Program-made: the position numbers and the translations under genes
Shown: positions 39,403 to 47,773 of the stretch, one piece after another
Numbering within the stretch: the first letter of the stretch is position 1
Layout: every line of letters starts with the position of its first letter
Source: Streptomyces sp. NK15101
Lineage (GTDB): Bacteria > Actinomycetota > Actinomycetes > Streptomycetales > Streptomycetaceae
Direction of reading: 5' to 3'
DNA length: 64,000 nucleotides
Assembly (NCBI RefSeq): GCF_020400725.1
Contig: NZ_JAINVG010000036.1
Span: 1 to 64,000, forward strand
The notes under the pieces: generated by a model
The model's database searches: none
What the model saw: the letters and a program-made list of their open reading frames with translations, nothing else
Told to the model about the DNA's origin: nothing

Positions 39403-41241
39403 CTAGCGACCCCCGAGCCGGAACCTCAGTCGGCAGATCACGGCGTCGGTGTCCCGGCGTACGGCATGAGCGACGACGGCGCCGCGCTGGTTCTGCAGCA
39501 GCCGCTGCCACAGGCTCTCGGGTTCGGCCTCGGGAATCAGGACGGTGACACGGGTTCCGGGGGCGTCGTCGCGCAGCGCGCGGACGTAGGCGCTGAGGGG
39601 CTTGCCGAGCGAGCGGCGTTCGAAAGGGAGCCGGACGAGCGGGACGCCCGGGTTCCACAGGGCCCAGTCCCGCTCCAGGGCCTCGGTGGCCGCCAGATCC
39701 TCGGCGTCCGGATGGCAGACGGTCACCGCGCGGACCTCGTCGCCGAGGGAGACCGCGGTGGTGAGGGCCTCGCTCGTGAGCCGGGTGAGCGAGGAGACGG
39801 GCACCAGGACCAGAGAGCGCTCGCGGTGCGGCGGCTCCGGGATCCTGCCCACGCCCAGGCGCTCGCCGATCCGCCCGTACGCGCGGTGGACTGTCTCGAA
39901 GGCGAGGACGAGCACGGGCAGGGCGATCACGATCAGCCAGGCTCCGTCGTGGAACTTGGTGGCGGTGACGACGACCGCGGAGACGCCGGTCAGAACGGCG
40001 CCGAGGCCGTTGAGGAGGGCTTTGCCCCACTGCCGGGTGGCCCTCCAGTGCAGGACCATGCCGGTCTGGGCGATCGTGAAGCCGACGAACACACCGATCG
40101 CGAAGAGCGGCACCAAGGTGTTGGTGTCACCTCCGGAGAAGACCAGCAACGCCGCCGAGACCACCGCCAGCCACATCACGCCGTGCCGGTGCACCTGCCG
40201 GTCCGCCTTCAGGCCGAAGACGTGCGGCGCGTAGTTGTCCCGGGCCAGCAGCTTCAGCAGGACGGGCAGACCGCCGAAGGACGTGTTCGCCGAGAGCGCC
40301 AGCAGCACCATGGTCGCGAACTGCACGACGTAGAAGGCCCCGTTGTGGCCGAGGGAGGCGTCGGTGAGCTGGGCGAGGACGGTGACGCCCTCCACCGGCT
40401 GGAGCCCGAAACGGGAGATCAGCACCGACAGGCCGATCAGCATCACGCCCAGCAGCCCGCCCAGTGCCACCTCCGCGCGCATCGCCCGGCGGGCGGCCGG
40501 TGCCCGGAAGGACGGCACCGCGTTGGCTATCGCCTCCACACCGGTCAGCGCGGAGCAGCCGGAGGCGAACGCCTTGAGCAGGAGCAGGGCCCCCACGGTG
40601 GTGGCATTGTCGGCGAGTACGGAGACATGACCCTCGGAGGCCGCAGTGGAGACGGGTGCGTCGCGGAACAGGCCGACGGCGATCACGACGAGGATCGCGC
40701 CGACGAAGACGGCGGTCGGGACGATGAACGCGCGGGCCGAGTCGACGATCCCGCGCAGGTTCACGGCCGTGATGAGCACCAGGACGCCGAGGCAGATCAC
40801 CAGCCGGTCGCCGTACAGGCCCGGGAAGGCCGACGTCAGCGCGGCCACACCGGCGGTGACGGCTACGGCCACGTTCAGCACGTAGTCGAGCACCAGCGAG
40901 CCCGCCGCGACCAGGCTCGTCCGCCGTCCCAGGTGTGCCTTCGCCACGGCGTAGGAACCGCCGCCGTCCGGGAACGCGGCGATGACCTGCCGGTACGAGG
41001 CGACCAGCACGGCGAGAAGCCCCGCGATGGCGAGCGTCACCGGCAGTGTGAACCCGAGCCCGTACCCGCCGGCGACGGCGAGGACGAGCACGATGGCCTC
41101 GGGTCCGTAGGCGACCGACGCCATCGCGTCCAGGGACAGGGCCGCGAGCCCGGTGACGGCGGTCAGTTTGTGCCGCGCGCCGGTATCGGGCGGTTCCTCG
41201 GCGCCGGGTACGGCGTCCTTCTCGGCGGTCACGGTGGTCAT
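39403..41241 (-). CDS. KimA-like potassium/proton symporter
   Basis: A 612-residue APC-superfamily protein similar throughout to Bacillus subtilis KimA (YdaO), a high-affinity K+ importer. Shared stretches: LSLDAMASVAYGPEAI (KimA ALSSVAYGTEQI), SYRQVIAAFPDGGGSY, and LLKAFASGCSALTGVEAIAN, which carries the substrate-site residues. Twelve membrane helices are followed by a cytoplasmic USP-like domain (LVLVPVSSLTRLTSEAL) that in KimA binds c-di-AMP. Thus K+ uptake and possible c-di-AMP inhibition are inferred. Converges on the APC permease with 114 bases between. A degenerate TTGACG array lies upstream. Confidence 0.82.
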   Translation of the reverse strand: MTTVTAEKDAVPGAEEPPDTGARHKLTAVTGLAALSLDAMASVAYGPEAIVLVLAVAGGYGLGFTLPVTLAIAGLLAVLVASYRQVIAAFPDGGGSYAVAKAHLGRRTSLVAAGSLVLDYVLNVAVAVTAGVAALTSAFPGLYGDRLVICLGVLVLITAVNLRGIVDSARAFIVPTAVFVGAILVVIAVGLFRDAPVSTAASEGHVSVLADNATTVGALLLLKAFASGCSALTGVEAIANAVPSFRAPAARRAMRAEVALGGLLGVMLIGLSVLISRFGLQPVEGVTVLAQLTDASLGHNGAFYVVQFATMVLLALSANTSFGGLPVLLKLLARDNYAPHVFGLKADRQVHRHGVMWLAVVSAALLVFSGGDTNTLVPLFAIGVFVGFTIAQTGMVLHWRATRQWGKALLNGLGAVLTGVSAVVVTATKFHDGAWLIVIALPVLVLAFETVHRAYGRIGERLGVGRIPEPPHRERSLVLVPVSSLTRLTSEALTTAVSLGDEVRAVTVCHPDAEDLAATEALERDWALWNPGVPLVRLPFERRSLGKPLSAYVRALRDDAPGTRVTVLIPEAEPESLWQRLLQNQRGAVVAHAVRRDTDAVICRLRFRLGGR

Positions 41242-41319
41242 GCGGACGGACTCCTTCGGATCGGGCTCCGCTCAGCTTCCGCCCGTCCCGCAGGCTTGTC
41301 CGCCCTTCCTGGCGCGTTC

Positions 41320-41357
41320 TTGGCGCCGCTCTGCCTTCCCCTGACAGATCCTTGACA
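41320..41357 (+). promoter_or_regulatory. CTGACA-N5-TTGACA array before the KimA-like gene
   Basis: CTGACA (41341) and TTGACA (41352) are 11 bp apart; a weaker pair TTGGCG (41320) and CTGCCT (41331), also 11 bp apart, precedes them. The weaker pair matches the kdp-operon array at 27954 in most positions, including the CCGCT spacer. About 80-115 bp upstream of the kimA-like ATG. Confidence 0.5.
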
Positions 41358-41448
41358 CCGGCTTCCACGGCGCGGAGGGCATCAGGGTGGTGTGAAGACT
41401 TCCCGGGCGTCGGCAGTCCTGCCCGACCGCGGCCCTACAGTGCACCCC

Positions 41449-41631
41449 ATGAGCCCCCATGACGGACGCCTGCCCTCCGACCACCGCATGCGCCGCATCT
41501 CCCTCACGCTCTTCGTCGGCGCGTCTCTCACGAGCGCCACCGGGCTGGCGCTCGACAGCATGTGGCTGCTCGCCGCCGGTGCGTGGCAACTCATCGCAGC
41601 CGTCCTCCTGGAACTGGTCTACCGCCCGTGA
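41449..41631 (+). CDS. 60-aa membrane protein
   Basis: Sixty residues from ATG 41449 with two hydrophobic helices (LTLFVGASLTSATGLAL and MWLLAAGAWQLIAAVLLELV). Divergent from the KimA-like gene, sharing its control region, so it may belong to the same regulon. No family recognised; the absence of a strong ribosome site keeps confidence moderate. Confidence 0.5.
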   Translation: MSPHDGRLPSDHRMRRISLTLFVGASLTSATGLALDSMWLLAAGAWQLIAAVLLELVYRP

Positions 41632-41835
41632 CCACCAACATCACGGGGCTTCCTGGGTCATCGGAAAAGCGTCGACGACAAGCCGGCGGTCCAGCGGGCG
41701 CACTCCGCTAGCGCCTTGCGCTCACCCTCCCGGCTCTTCGGCACCGCACTACAGAAGGTGGCTCAGCATGCCCTTGGCGGCGCGTCCGATGGATCGACCT
41801 CGCCTTTCACCACAGCCGCCGCGACCGCACTCCCT

Positions 41836-41853
41836 GGGGAGAATCTGGGGAGT
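41836..41853 (+). repeat. edge repeat R3
   Basis: Identical 18-mer to R1 and R2, near the right end of the island. The stretch 41632-41990 around it has no recognisable gene. Confidence 0.85.
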
Positions 41854-41864
41854 ATCGGCGGTCC

Positions 41865-41886
41865 TGGGGAGCGCGTGGGGAGAATC
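41865..41886 (+). repeat. edge repeat R4 (variant)
   Basis: TGGGGAG at 41865 and again at 41876, 11 bp apart, with the second followed by AATC as in R1-R3. A variant copy of the same two-part site, 29 bp after R3. Confidence 0.7.
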
Positions 41887-41971
41887 GACCGCGTAACGCA
41901 GCACGATCCCGAAAGACGCTGAAAGACCTATCCGCGCAGGTCAGCGGTGGGTACGCCCGCATCGATGCAGG

Positions 41972-42097
41972 TCAGCGCCACCAGGTGGACAACTTCATGA
42001 CGTACGTGCCGAGGTCGTCGGCCTCGACGATCCCGGGGAGCGAGCCGCCCTCGCGCAAGGGCGTGACATAGCGGGTCGCTGTCACTTCGGTAAGCAT
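41972..42097 (-). pseudogene. truncated 5' copy of the HipA-like kinase gene
   Basis: From ATG 42097 the first 35 codons encode exactly the same residues as the intact kinase; identity ends after Met-Lys at 41991, then six foreign codons lead to a stop at 41972. The 120-bp repeat (41991-42110) includes the leader. It marks the right edge of the island and may be the original chromosomal 5' end separated from its gene by the insertion. Confidence 0.85.
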
Positions 42098-42293
42098 TTC
42101 GCCAGGCTATCCGGCGGATGCCCCTCATGATCCAAGGACCGTCTCGCCCCTGCGGCGCACCGCCTCCCGGGTGGCGGTGGAGTCCGGTCCCGACGGGCGG
42201 CCGGCGCGGCCGTTCGTCCGGCTCCGCTTCCGTGGGGCGGCCGCGTCCGCGCGGGCCGACGGCGACGCGGCGCGCGGCCGCACGACCCGGACC

Positions 42294-42683
42294 TCACCCG
42301 CCATCCAGCCTGCTGAAGCCCGCCTGGAGGGTGTGGAGGGTGACGGACGCGCCGCCGAGGTACTGGGCCTTCTCGCGGAGCCGGTCGACGACCGCCGGGC
42401 CCGGCTGCCCGTACACGTCGATGGAGCGCATCCGGATCAGCGCGCCGAACGCGCGGAACTTCGGCCCGCCGAGCTCCAGGTGCCGCTCCATCGAGGCCGG
42501 GTCGGGGTGCACGGCGACGACGCTCATCGTGGACGCCGCCTCGTCGAGGTAGAAGTGGTAGGCGATGAGCCGCGGCTCGCGCTCCGCCACGAACGCGGCC
42601 AGGTCGCGCATCCCGGCCCTGACCTCCTCGACCCCGCCCTCCAGGATCTCGGAGCGGTCGACGTAGAAGAGGGGCTCCGCCAT
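42294..42683 (-). CDS. dimeric alpha/beta-barrel (ABM-like) protein
   Basis: A 129-residue protein with a ferredoxin-like pattern of the antibiotic biosynthesis monooxygenase type: VDRSEILEGGVEEVRAGMRD, then FYLDEAASTMSVVAVHPDPASMERHL with the strand-helix turn of the family. Such proteins are small oxygenases or binding proteins. No substrate is suggested by the neighbours. The 180 bases to the island edge show no gene. Confidence 0.6.
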   Translation of the reverse strand: MAEPLFYVDRSEILEGGVEEVRAGMRDLAAFVAEREPRLIAYHFYLDEAASTMSVVAVHPDPASMERHLELGGPKFRAFGALIRMRSIDVYGQPGPAVVDRLREKAQYLGGASVTLHTLQAGFSRLDGG

Positions 42684-42891
42684 GACCCGAAGCTAGCGCG
42701 CGGCCCCGCCCGGCCCGCGCGACGCGCGCCGGGCCCCGGCGCACGGGTCGCCCGATCGGCTCCTCACCGGCGCGCGAGCACCTGAGCCGAGCGGACGGCC
42801 CTTCGGCCGGCGCGTCGGTTCGCCGTCATCGCTCCGCTCGGGCGGCACGGGAACGGCGGTCCGGGGCGGGGCCGGTCGGCCTCCGTCCCGT

Positions 42892-43776
42892 TCACTTCTC
42901 CACGAAGATGATCTCTTCGGGGCGGTGGGTCATCCTCACGGTGCTGCCGTTGGTGATCTCGACGGCGTGCTGCAGGCCGACGATCTCCTTCGAGGTCGGC
43001 GGCATGTGGAACCTGTCCGCGCCCCCGCCCAGGTAGGAGGGGAGGCAGGCCAGCGAGGAGTCCGTGGGGTTGAGGTCCAGGTACTCCTTCAGCCGGCGGA
43101 ACAGCTTCGGGAGGATGACCGCCCCGTCGTCGGCCGTGAGCGAGGCCATCCCGGCGATCTTCACCCCGGACTGCGTCACGTCCTTGGCCCACACGCCCAG
43201 CGGGGGCGTGGACTCCCTCGCCTGCTTGGCGGCGGTGGCGAGGACATTGCGCAGGGAGACGGGAAAGCCCGTGTAGAAGGTCGGGTAGACCAGGCCGACC
43301 GAGAGCAGGTAGTAGTTGGCGGTCTTCTTCAGCAGGTCGTCGTCCACGTTGATCTCGTAGCCGGTGCAGCCGGGCGGGGTGCCGCGGCCGACGAGGGCCA
43401 CGCAGCGGCCGTGGATGTCGGCGCCCCGGGTGAGGATGAAGCCGGGCACGCCGGCGGGGGTGAGGGTGACGGTCCCGTCCGCCTTGCGGACGACGCTGGT
43501 GAAGCCGAGCCACTTCAGCAGCTCGTCCGCGGCCTGGTGCGCGAGGTCGACCGGCTGGTGCTGCTCCTGTCCGTAGTTGCCCTCGAAGTGCGTCTCCAGC
43601 GCGTCGATGCCTTCCAGCCGGACGTTGGCGTGGCCGTCGACCGCGGGCAGGATCGGCTTGCACCCGGGCACGAGCTTCCAGTCGGCCACGTTGTCGGGGA
43701 TGAACGGGACGGTGTCACCGTCCGGCCTGGCCTTCTCCGACACCTTGAACGAGCCCTTGATGAGCAGCATGGGCAT
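42892..43776 (-). CDS. thermonuclease (SNase)-like protein
   Basis: A 294-residue protein. Residues 5-85 resemble the staphylococcal nuclease barrel: GDTVPFIPDN, then ANVRLEGIDALETHFEGNYGQ, comparable to the GDT and R-L-x-x-(I/V)-D-(A/T)-x-E sites, followed by a helix (AHQAADELLKWLGF). The C-terminal 180 residues are unassigned. No signal peptide. GGGAG five bases before ATG 43776 fixes the start; the frame upstream is not conserved. Nuclease activity is possible, since the Asp and Glu of the site seem kept, but is not shown. The 252 bases upstream hold no gene. Confidence 0.55.
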   Translation of the reverse strand: MPMLLIKGSFKVSEKARPDGDTVPFIPDNVADWKLVPGCKPILPAVDGHANVRLEGIDALETHFEGNYGQEQHQPVDLAHQAADELLKWLGFTSVVRKADGTVTLTPAGVPGFILTRGADIHGRCVALVGRGTPPGCTGYEINVDDDLLKKTANYYLLSVGLVYPTFYTGFPVSLRNVLATAAKQARESTPPLGVWAKDVTQSGVKIAGMASLTADDGAVILPKLFRRLKEYLDLNPTDSSLACLPSYLGGGADRFHMPPTSKEIVGLQHAVEITNGSTVRMTHRPEEIIFVEK

Positions 43777-44028
43777 GGCGACTCCCGTCACGGTCATCAC
43801 TGTTCGTGTTCGATGGTCACACACGGTACATGCCCGGGGTCGCGACGCGGCCGTCCCCCGCCGGTGCCTCGCGCGCCGGTCTCGCCGTTCCTCGCTCCGG
43901 CCGGATCACCTCGCCGGCCGGGCCGGCGCCCCGCCTCCACCCCCGCCCTCGCCTCCGAGGAAAGGCCGACGCCCCGATCACGCGCCGGACCGCCGACGAG
44001 GGCGCCGCACCTGCTTTCGCAGCAGGCC

Positions 44029-45072
44029 CTAATCCCCTCCGCCTCCACCGTCCCCTCCGCCGTCGCCCCCACCCGAGTCGCCGCCGTCCGAGCCCCAACC
44101 GTCTCCGCCGCCGGCCTCGTTGTCGTCGCTGCCGTGGCCGAGGTTGCTGAACCAGGAGCGGTCCCAGTCGGCGTCGGTGACGTACGCTTCGCCGCCGTCC
44201 GCCTGGCGCCGCTCGGACCGGAACCGCGCCAGGCCCGTCGTGTCCCCGAGGCCGAAGGCGACGGCGAAGACCTGCGCCACGACCGCGTCCAGCGGGTCCC
44301 TGCTCTCGTACCGCACCGGAGCGAGCGGCAGCAGGACCGAGCCCGGCTCGACCGCCGGCCGGCGGGGCGGGCGCGTCAGCAGGGCGACGCGCTGTTCGTC
44401 GCGCAGCAGCCAGGAGCTCGTCGCGGTGGACCGCCGCAGCAGCCATCGGCGCCCCGACAGCTCCATCTCGACGGAGCTCTTCGACTTGCGCAGCTTCTTC
44501 GTCAGCCTGAGGTCGGCGGTGGCGTCGCCGACGGTCAGGCGCAGCCCCTTGTCCTTGTCCGCGGAGTCGCCGTGGAAGCCCTGCGGGGCCCTGAGCCGCA
44601 CGACCGGGGCCTGGGGTCCCCACACGTCCACGCGCACCAGGCGCCGGTCCACGGCGACCGTGATCGGCCCCGCGGGGCCCTCGGCACACCGCCGTGCGAT
44701 CCAGAGCGGTACGCCTTCGGCCCAGGCTCGGCGGGCCAGCGCGTCCACGCCCTCCGGTCCGCCGCTCCGGCGCACGGCCAACTCCCCCAGTTCCCGGGCG
44801 AAGTCGGCGGCCTGCCGCACCCTCACCGGCGTGCTGGTGCCGGTGACCCGGGTCACCGGCACCACACCGGGGCCCTGTGCCAGCCGCTCCAGTGGACGCT
44901 CGGCCCCTCCGCCGCCGAGCCACTGCCCGCGTTGGTAGGCCTCGGCCATGGCCCCCAGGTTCAGCTCGTCCAGCGGCGTGAACCTGCCGCCCCTGCGCAG
45001 CGTCTCCTCGGTCAGCTCGACCGTCCGCGCCAGCGGATTCCACGATCGCTCGCCATAGAGCACCTGGTTCAC
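44029..45072 (-). CDS. hypothetical protein with Gly/Asp-rich tail
   Basis: A 347-residue protein from a GTG at 45072 (upstream codons back to 45201 are possible but less likely). No signal peptide. A middle region of regular strands (GLRLTVGDATADLRLTKKLR; VEMELSGRRWLLRRSTATSS) suggests a beta-barrel, perhaps tubby/LURP-like. The last 45 residues are a repetitive Gly/Asp tail (GGGDGWGSDGGDSGGGDGGG), low complexity and probably disordered. Function unknown. Confidence 0.6.
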   Translation of the reverse strand: MNQVLYGERSWNPLARTVELTEETLRRGGRFTPLDELNLGAMAEAYQRGQWLGGGGAERPLERLAQGPGVVPVTRVTGTSTPVRVRQAADFARELGELAVRRSGGPEGVDALARRAWAEGVPLWIARRCAEGPAGPITVAVDRRLVRVDVWGPQAPVVRLRAPQGFHGDSADKDKGLRLTVGDATADLRLTKKLRKSKSSVEMELSGRRWLLRRSTATSSWLLRDEQRVALLTRPPRRPAVEPGSVLLPLAPVRYESRDPLDAVVAQVFAVAFGLGDTTGLARFRSERRQADGGEAYVTDADWDRSWFSNLGHGSDDNEAGGGDGWGSDGGDSGGGDGGGDGGGGGD

Positions 45073-45298
45073 CGCAACCCCCCGTTGTTTCCTGCCTGCC
45101 GGCGGCGAAGGGCGTCCGGCCCTGTCCGTGGTCCTGCCGCCCCGCCCCGTCACCTCGGTCGGCGCGACCGTGCGCGCGTCGCCCTTCACCCATGGTTCCA
45201 CATCACCCCGAGGGTGCCCGGAGCCGCGGGCCCGGAGGTCGAAAGGCGTGCTTCTCGCGGAAGTCCGCCCGATCCGGTGAAGCCGTCGCGGTCCCGGG

Positions 45299-45991
45299 TC
45301 AGGGTGTGCCGGGCGTCCCGGTGGGGGCCGCCGGCGCGGGGCAGGCGACCGTGCCCGGCCGCACGGAGAGCGAGAGCTTCGGGGTCGTGAGGAGGCCCGG
45401 GATCTGGAAGTCCTGGGCGGTGCCGGTGATCCGGTCGAACTTGGCGTAGCGCGCCTGGATGCCGAAGCGGTGCTGCGGGCTGTCCAGGGGGTTGGCCACG
45501 TACGCGCCGGAGGCGTCCTTGACGGTCTTCACGTCGGCGCCGTTGACGTTGAGGTCGACGATGCCGTCCATGTCGAGGACTCCGGTGGCGCCGCGCAGGT
45601 CGAGGACGGTGTTCTTCGTCCTGATCTCCCAGGAGCCCGGGTCGTCGTCGCCGAGGGTGAGCAGCAGGGTGTACGTGGCTCCCGCGATCTGCTGCCGCCG
45701 GCTCAGGCAGAGGCCGTTGATGACGCCGTCCGCGAAGCCCATCCGGAGCACGCGCTCGCTGCCGGTGGAGCCGTCGGCGCGCCCGACGGTCTGGTCGACG
45801 ACGGCGGCGCCGTACTGCGTCCCGTACAGGCTGCTGGTGGTGAAGTCGACGGGCCGGTCCTGGATGCGGAGGCCGACGGCCAGCGTCCCGGTCGCCATGG
45901 CGGAGCCGAGGCCGACGGCGGCGAGGAGCGCGGGCAGGGCGACGGCGAGGGACCGGCGCCAGTGGGTGCGTCCTTCCTCGCGGGTCCTCAT
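45299..45991 (-). CDS. DUF6230 exported protein (copy C)
   Basis: A 230-residue DUF6230 protein. N-terminus THWRRSLAVALPALLAAVGL is a basic-hydrophobic export segment ending in an Ala-rich site; the mature part is a beta-rich domain. DUF6230 proteins were once labelled cholesterol esterases without enzymatic motifs; I see no Gly-x-Ser-x-Gly here. Last gene of the six-gene operon, its ATG overlapping the previous stop (ATGA). Pro/Thr-rich end. Confidence 0.8.
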   Translation of the reverse strand: MRTREEGRTHWRRSLAVALPALLAAVGLGSAMATGTLAVGLRIQDRPVDFTTSSLYGTQYGAAVVDQTVGRADGSTGSERVLRMGFADGVINGLCLSRRQQIAGATYTLLLTLGDDDPGSWEIRTKNTVLDLRGATGVLDMDGIVDLNVNGADVKTVKDASGAYVANPLDSPQHRFGIQARYAKFDRITGTAQDFQIPGLLTTPKLSLSVRPGTVACPAPAAPTGTPGTP

Positions 45992-46611
45992 GGGGTGGTC
46001 ACCGTGATGGTTCCGGGGAGGTGGACGGGGTTGTCGGTGGAGTCGAGGGCCGCGTGGTCGTCGACCGTACGGATCGCGTAGATGTCGCCGGTGAAGTCCT
46101 CGGCTCCGGCGGTGAGCGGGATGAGGGAGCCGAAGAAGTCGAGCAGTCCCTGCACGCCGCAGATCTTGACGAGGACGCGGACGCAGACGTTGGTGATGTT
46201 CCCCCACATCGTCGTCGTCTCGGGCTTGCCCGCGCTGTCGTAGCCGCCGAGCGAGCCCTCCCCGGGCACGTCGATGGTGACGGTGTGCCCGGCGGCCCGC
46301 TGGACCACGTTCATGTGCGAGCGGATCTTGAGCTTGGTGAAGGTGTACTGGGTGGTGGTGCGCGTCGAGCCGTCGGAAAGCCGGATGGTGACGTCCTTGT
46401 CGACCGTCATGGAGACGGCGACCATGCTGTCGATGGTGACGTGCAGCGGGTCCGGCGAGGGCAGGAAGGGCACGCCGAGCGGCTCGACCGCGGCGCTCTC
46501 GCCCGAGGCGCTGCTCGGCTGCCCGGACCAGACGGCGGTGACGACCGCGAGGAGCAGGGCCACCGCCACGACGAGGCCCTTGCGCCGTGCCCCGCGCATC
46601 CCGGCCGTCAT
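45988..46611 (-). CDS. exported protein of the DUF6230/DUF6114 operon
   Basis: A 207-residue protein with an N-terminal signal segment (KGLVVAVALLLAVVTAVWSG), then a beta-rich domain (DKDVTIRLSDGSTRTTTQYT) with two Cys in NVCVRVLVKICGVQG. Family not recognised. Both ends overlap neighbours by 4 bp, so its product is made in step with theirs; it probably acts at the cell surface with them. Confidence 0.7.
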   Translation of the reverse strand: MTAGMRGARRKGLVVAVALLLAVVTAVWSGQPSSASGESAAVEPLGVPFLPSPDPLHVTIDSMVAVSMTVDKDVTIRLSDGSTRTTTQYTFTKLKIRSHMNVVQRAAGHTVTIDVPGEGSLGGYDSAGKPETTTMWGNITNVCVRVLVKICGVQGLLDFFGSLIPLTAGAEDFTGDIYAIRTVDDHAALDSTDNPVHLPGTITVTTP

Positions 46612-46994
46612 CCTTCCACCGCCCGGCGGCGGGGGCGCTTGACTCCCCAGCCGACCGTCATGGAGCCGCCGAGCACGCCGAGGATCATGCCGAGCAGGAA
46701 GCCGCCCAGGTTGGAGACGACGAGCGAGACGACGGCGAGGACCACGCCGATGAGACCGAAGGTGTACCGCTGGGCGGGCAGGGCGAGGGGGATGAGTCCG
46801 CACAGGATCATCCCGCCGCCGACGAGGTAGCCGGCCACTCCCCCGAAGCCGGTGCTGACGATCAACTGCAGGGAGCTGAGGGAGAACTTGAGGACGGTCC
46901 AGCCGCCGGCGACCAGCCACACCCCGCCCCAGAACGGCCGGGTGCGGCGGAACGCGCGGAACCAGGCGTACGCGGCCCTCGCCCGGCTCAGCAT
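46608..46994 (-). CDS. DUF6114 membrane protein (copy B)
   Basis: A 128-residue DUF6114 protein with four hydrophobic helices. The opening FRAFRRTRPFWGGVWLVAGG matches the RRTRPFW pattern of the second DUF6114 gene at 47770. Function of the family is unknown; it always seems to accompany DUF6230 genes. Seven-base overlap with the DUF6230 gene upstream. Confidence 0.82.
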   Translation of the reverse strand: MLSRARAAYAWFRAFRRTRPFWGGVWLVAGGWTVLKFSLSSLQLIVSTGFGGVAGYLVGGGMILCGLIPLALPAQRYTFGLIGVVLAVVSLVVSNLGGFLLGMILGVLGGSMTVGWGVKRPRRRAVEG

Positions 46995-47773
46995 GCCGTC
47001 GCCGTTCCCGCGACGACCCTGAGCTTCAGGTCGGGCAGCACGAGAGCCCCGGCCATCTCTGCGTCGTACGCGCTGGCGTTCAGCCCGTGCAGTGCGATGG
47101 AGCTGCCCCCCTCGCCGCCGGCCGAGCCGAGTCCGAAGCCGCCGGGCAGGGCGCCGGTGAGCGGCTTGCCGGCGACGGTGACCTGGTCGGCGGACTGGCC
47201 GAGGACCGCGTTCTGGAGGGTGGTGGGCCCGTACGCCTGGAGTTCGGTGGCCTGGATGTAGAGGTTCGAGGCGTCGATGTCGGTGGTGAAGGTGGCGGGC
47301 GGGGCCGCCGTCACCTTCTGGCCGCCCGTCAGGAGCAGGGAGTACGGGACCCCGGCGATCGTCTGGTGGACGATGCCGCACAGTCCGGCGAGCCCGGCGC
47401 TGGCGAAGCCGACGCGCGCCATCGCGGTGCTGGTGCTCGTGGTGCCGTCGGGGCGCCCGACGGCGGGGGTGTTGACGATGGCGCCGAAGCCGCTGCCCCG
47501 GACCCCGTTGGAGGTCAGGGTGAAGGGCTGTCCGGTGACGCTGAAGTTGGCGGCGAGCGCGCCCTGGGCGAGGGCGGTGCCGAGGACGCCGACGGCGAGG
47601 GCCGAGGGGACGAGGGCGAAGGCGCCGCGCCCCCAGCGGGTGCCGCGGCGGGTGCCGTCGGCGGCCTGGGCGAGCATCCGGGCGTTCCAGTCGGCGGCGG
47701 CACGGCCGGTGTCCGTACGCATCCGGGCGAGGGACGGGCCGATGCGCCGGGCACCGGAGAAGGGGTGGCTCAT
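46988..47773 (-). CDS. DUF6230 exported protein (copy B)
   Basis: A 261-residue DUF6230 protein with a longer cytoplasmic N-terminus (about 45 residues) before the export segment RWGRGAFALVPSALAVGVLG and the cleavage-like GALAANFSV. The mature domain begins PFTLTSNGV, as in copy A (PFTLSSKTV). Overlaps the preceding DUF6114 gene by 4 bp. Confidence 0.82.
   Translation of the reverse strand: MSHPFSGARRIGPSLARMRTDTGRAAADWNARMLAQAADGTRRGTRWGRGAFALVPSALAVGVLGTALAQGALAANFSVTGQPFTLTSNGVRGSGFGAIVNTPAVGRPDGTTSTSTAMARVGFASAGLAGLCGIVHQTIAGVPYSLLLTGGQKVTAAPPATFTTDIDASNLYIQATELQAYGPTTLQNAVLGQSADQVTVAGKPLTGALPGGFGLGSAGGEGGSSIALHGLNASAYDAEMAGALVLPDLKLRVVAGTATAC

Larger units (their letters stand above)
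17606..42110. mobile_element. putative integrated potassium-transport island
   Basis: The segment lies between direct repeats of the kinase-gene 5' end (17499-17618 and 41991-42110), has short 11-bp-period TGGGGAG repeats at both ends, an integrase-like remnant near its left end, and unusually AT-rich sequence around 17.75-17.86 kb. It carries duplicate kdp functions and two further potassium-permease candidates. No intact integrase, relaxase or replication gene is present, so it is at best a decayed or non-autonomous element. A plain segmental duplication of the gene end is the alternative. Confidence 0.5.

Noticed and set aside
41716..41922. Open frame through edge repeat R3 encoding GENLGS
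   Set aside because: The peptide GENLGS also appears at R1 and R2, but the flanking residues share nothing, so the conservation is at DNA level and not coding.
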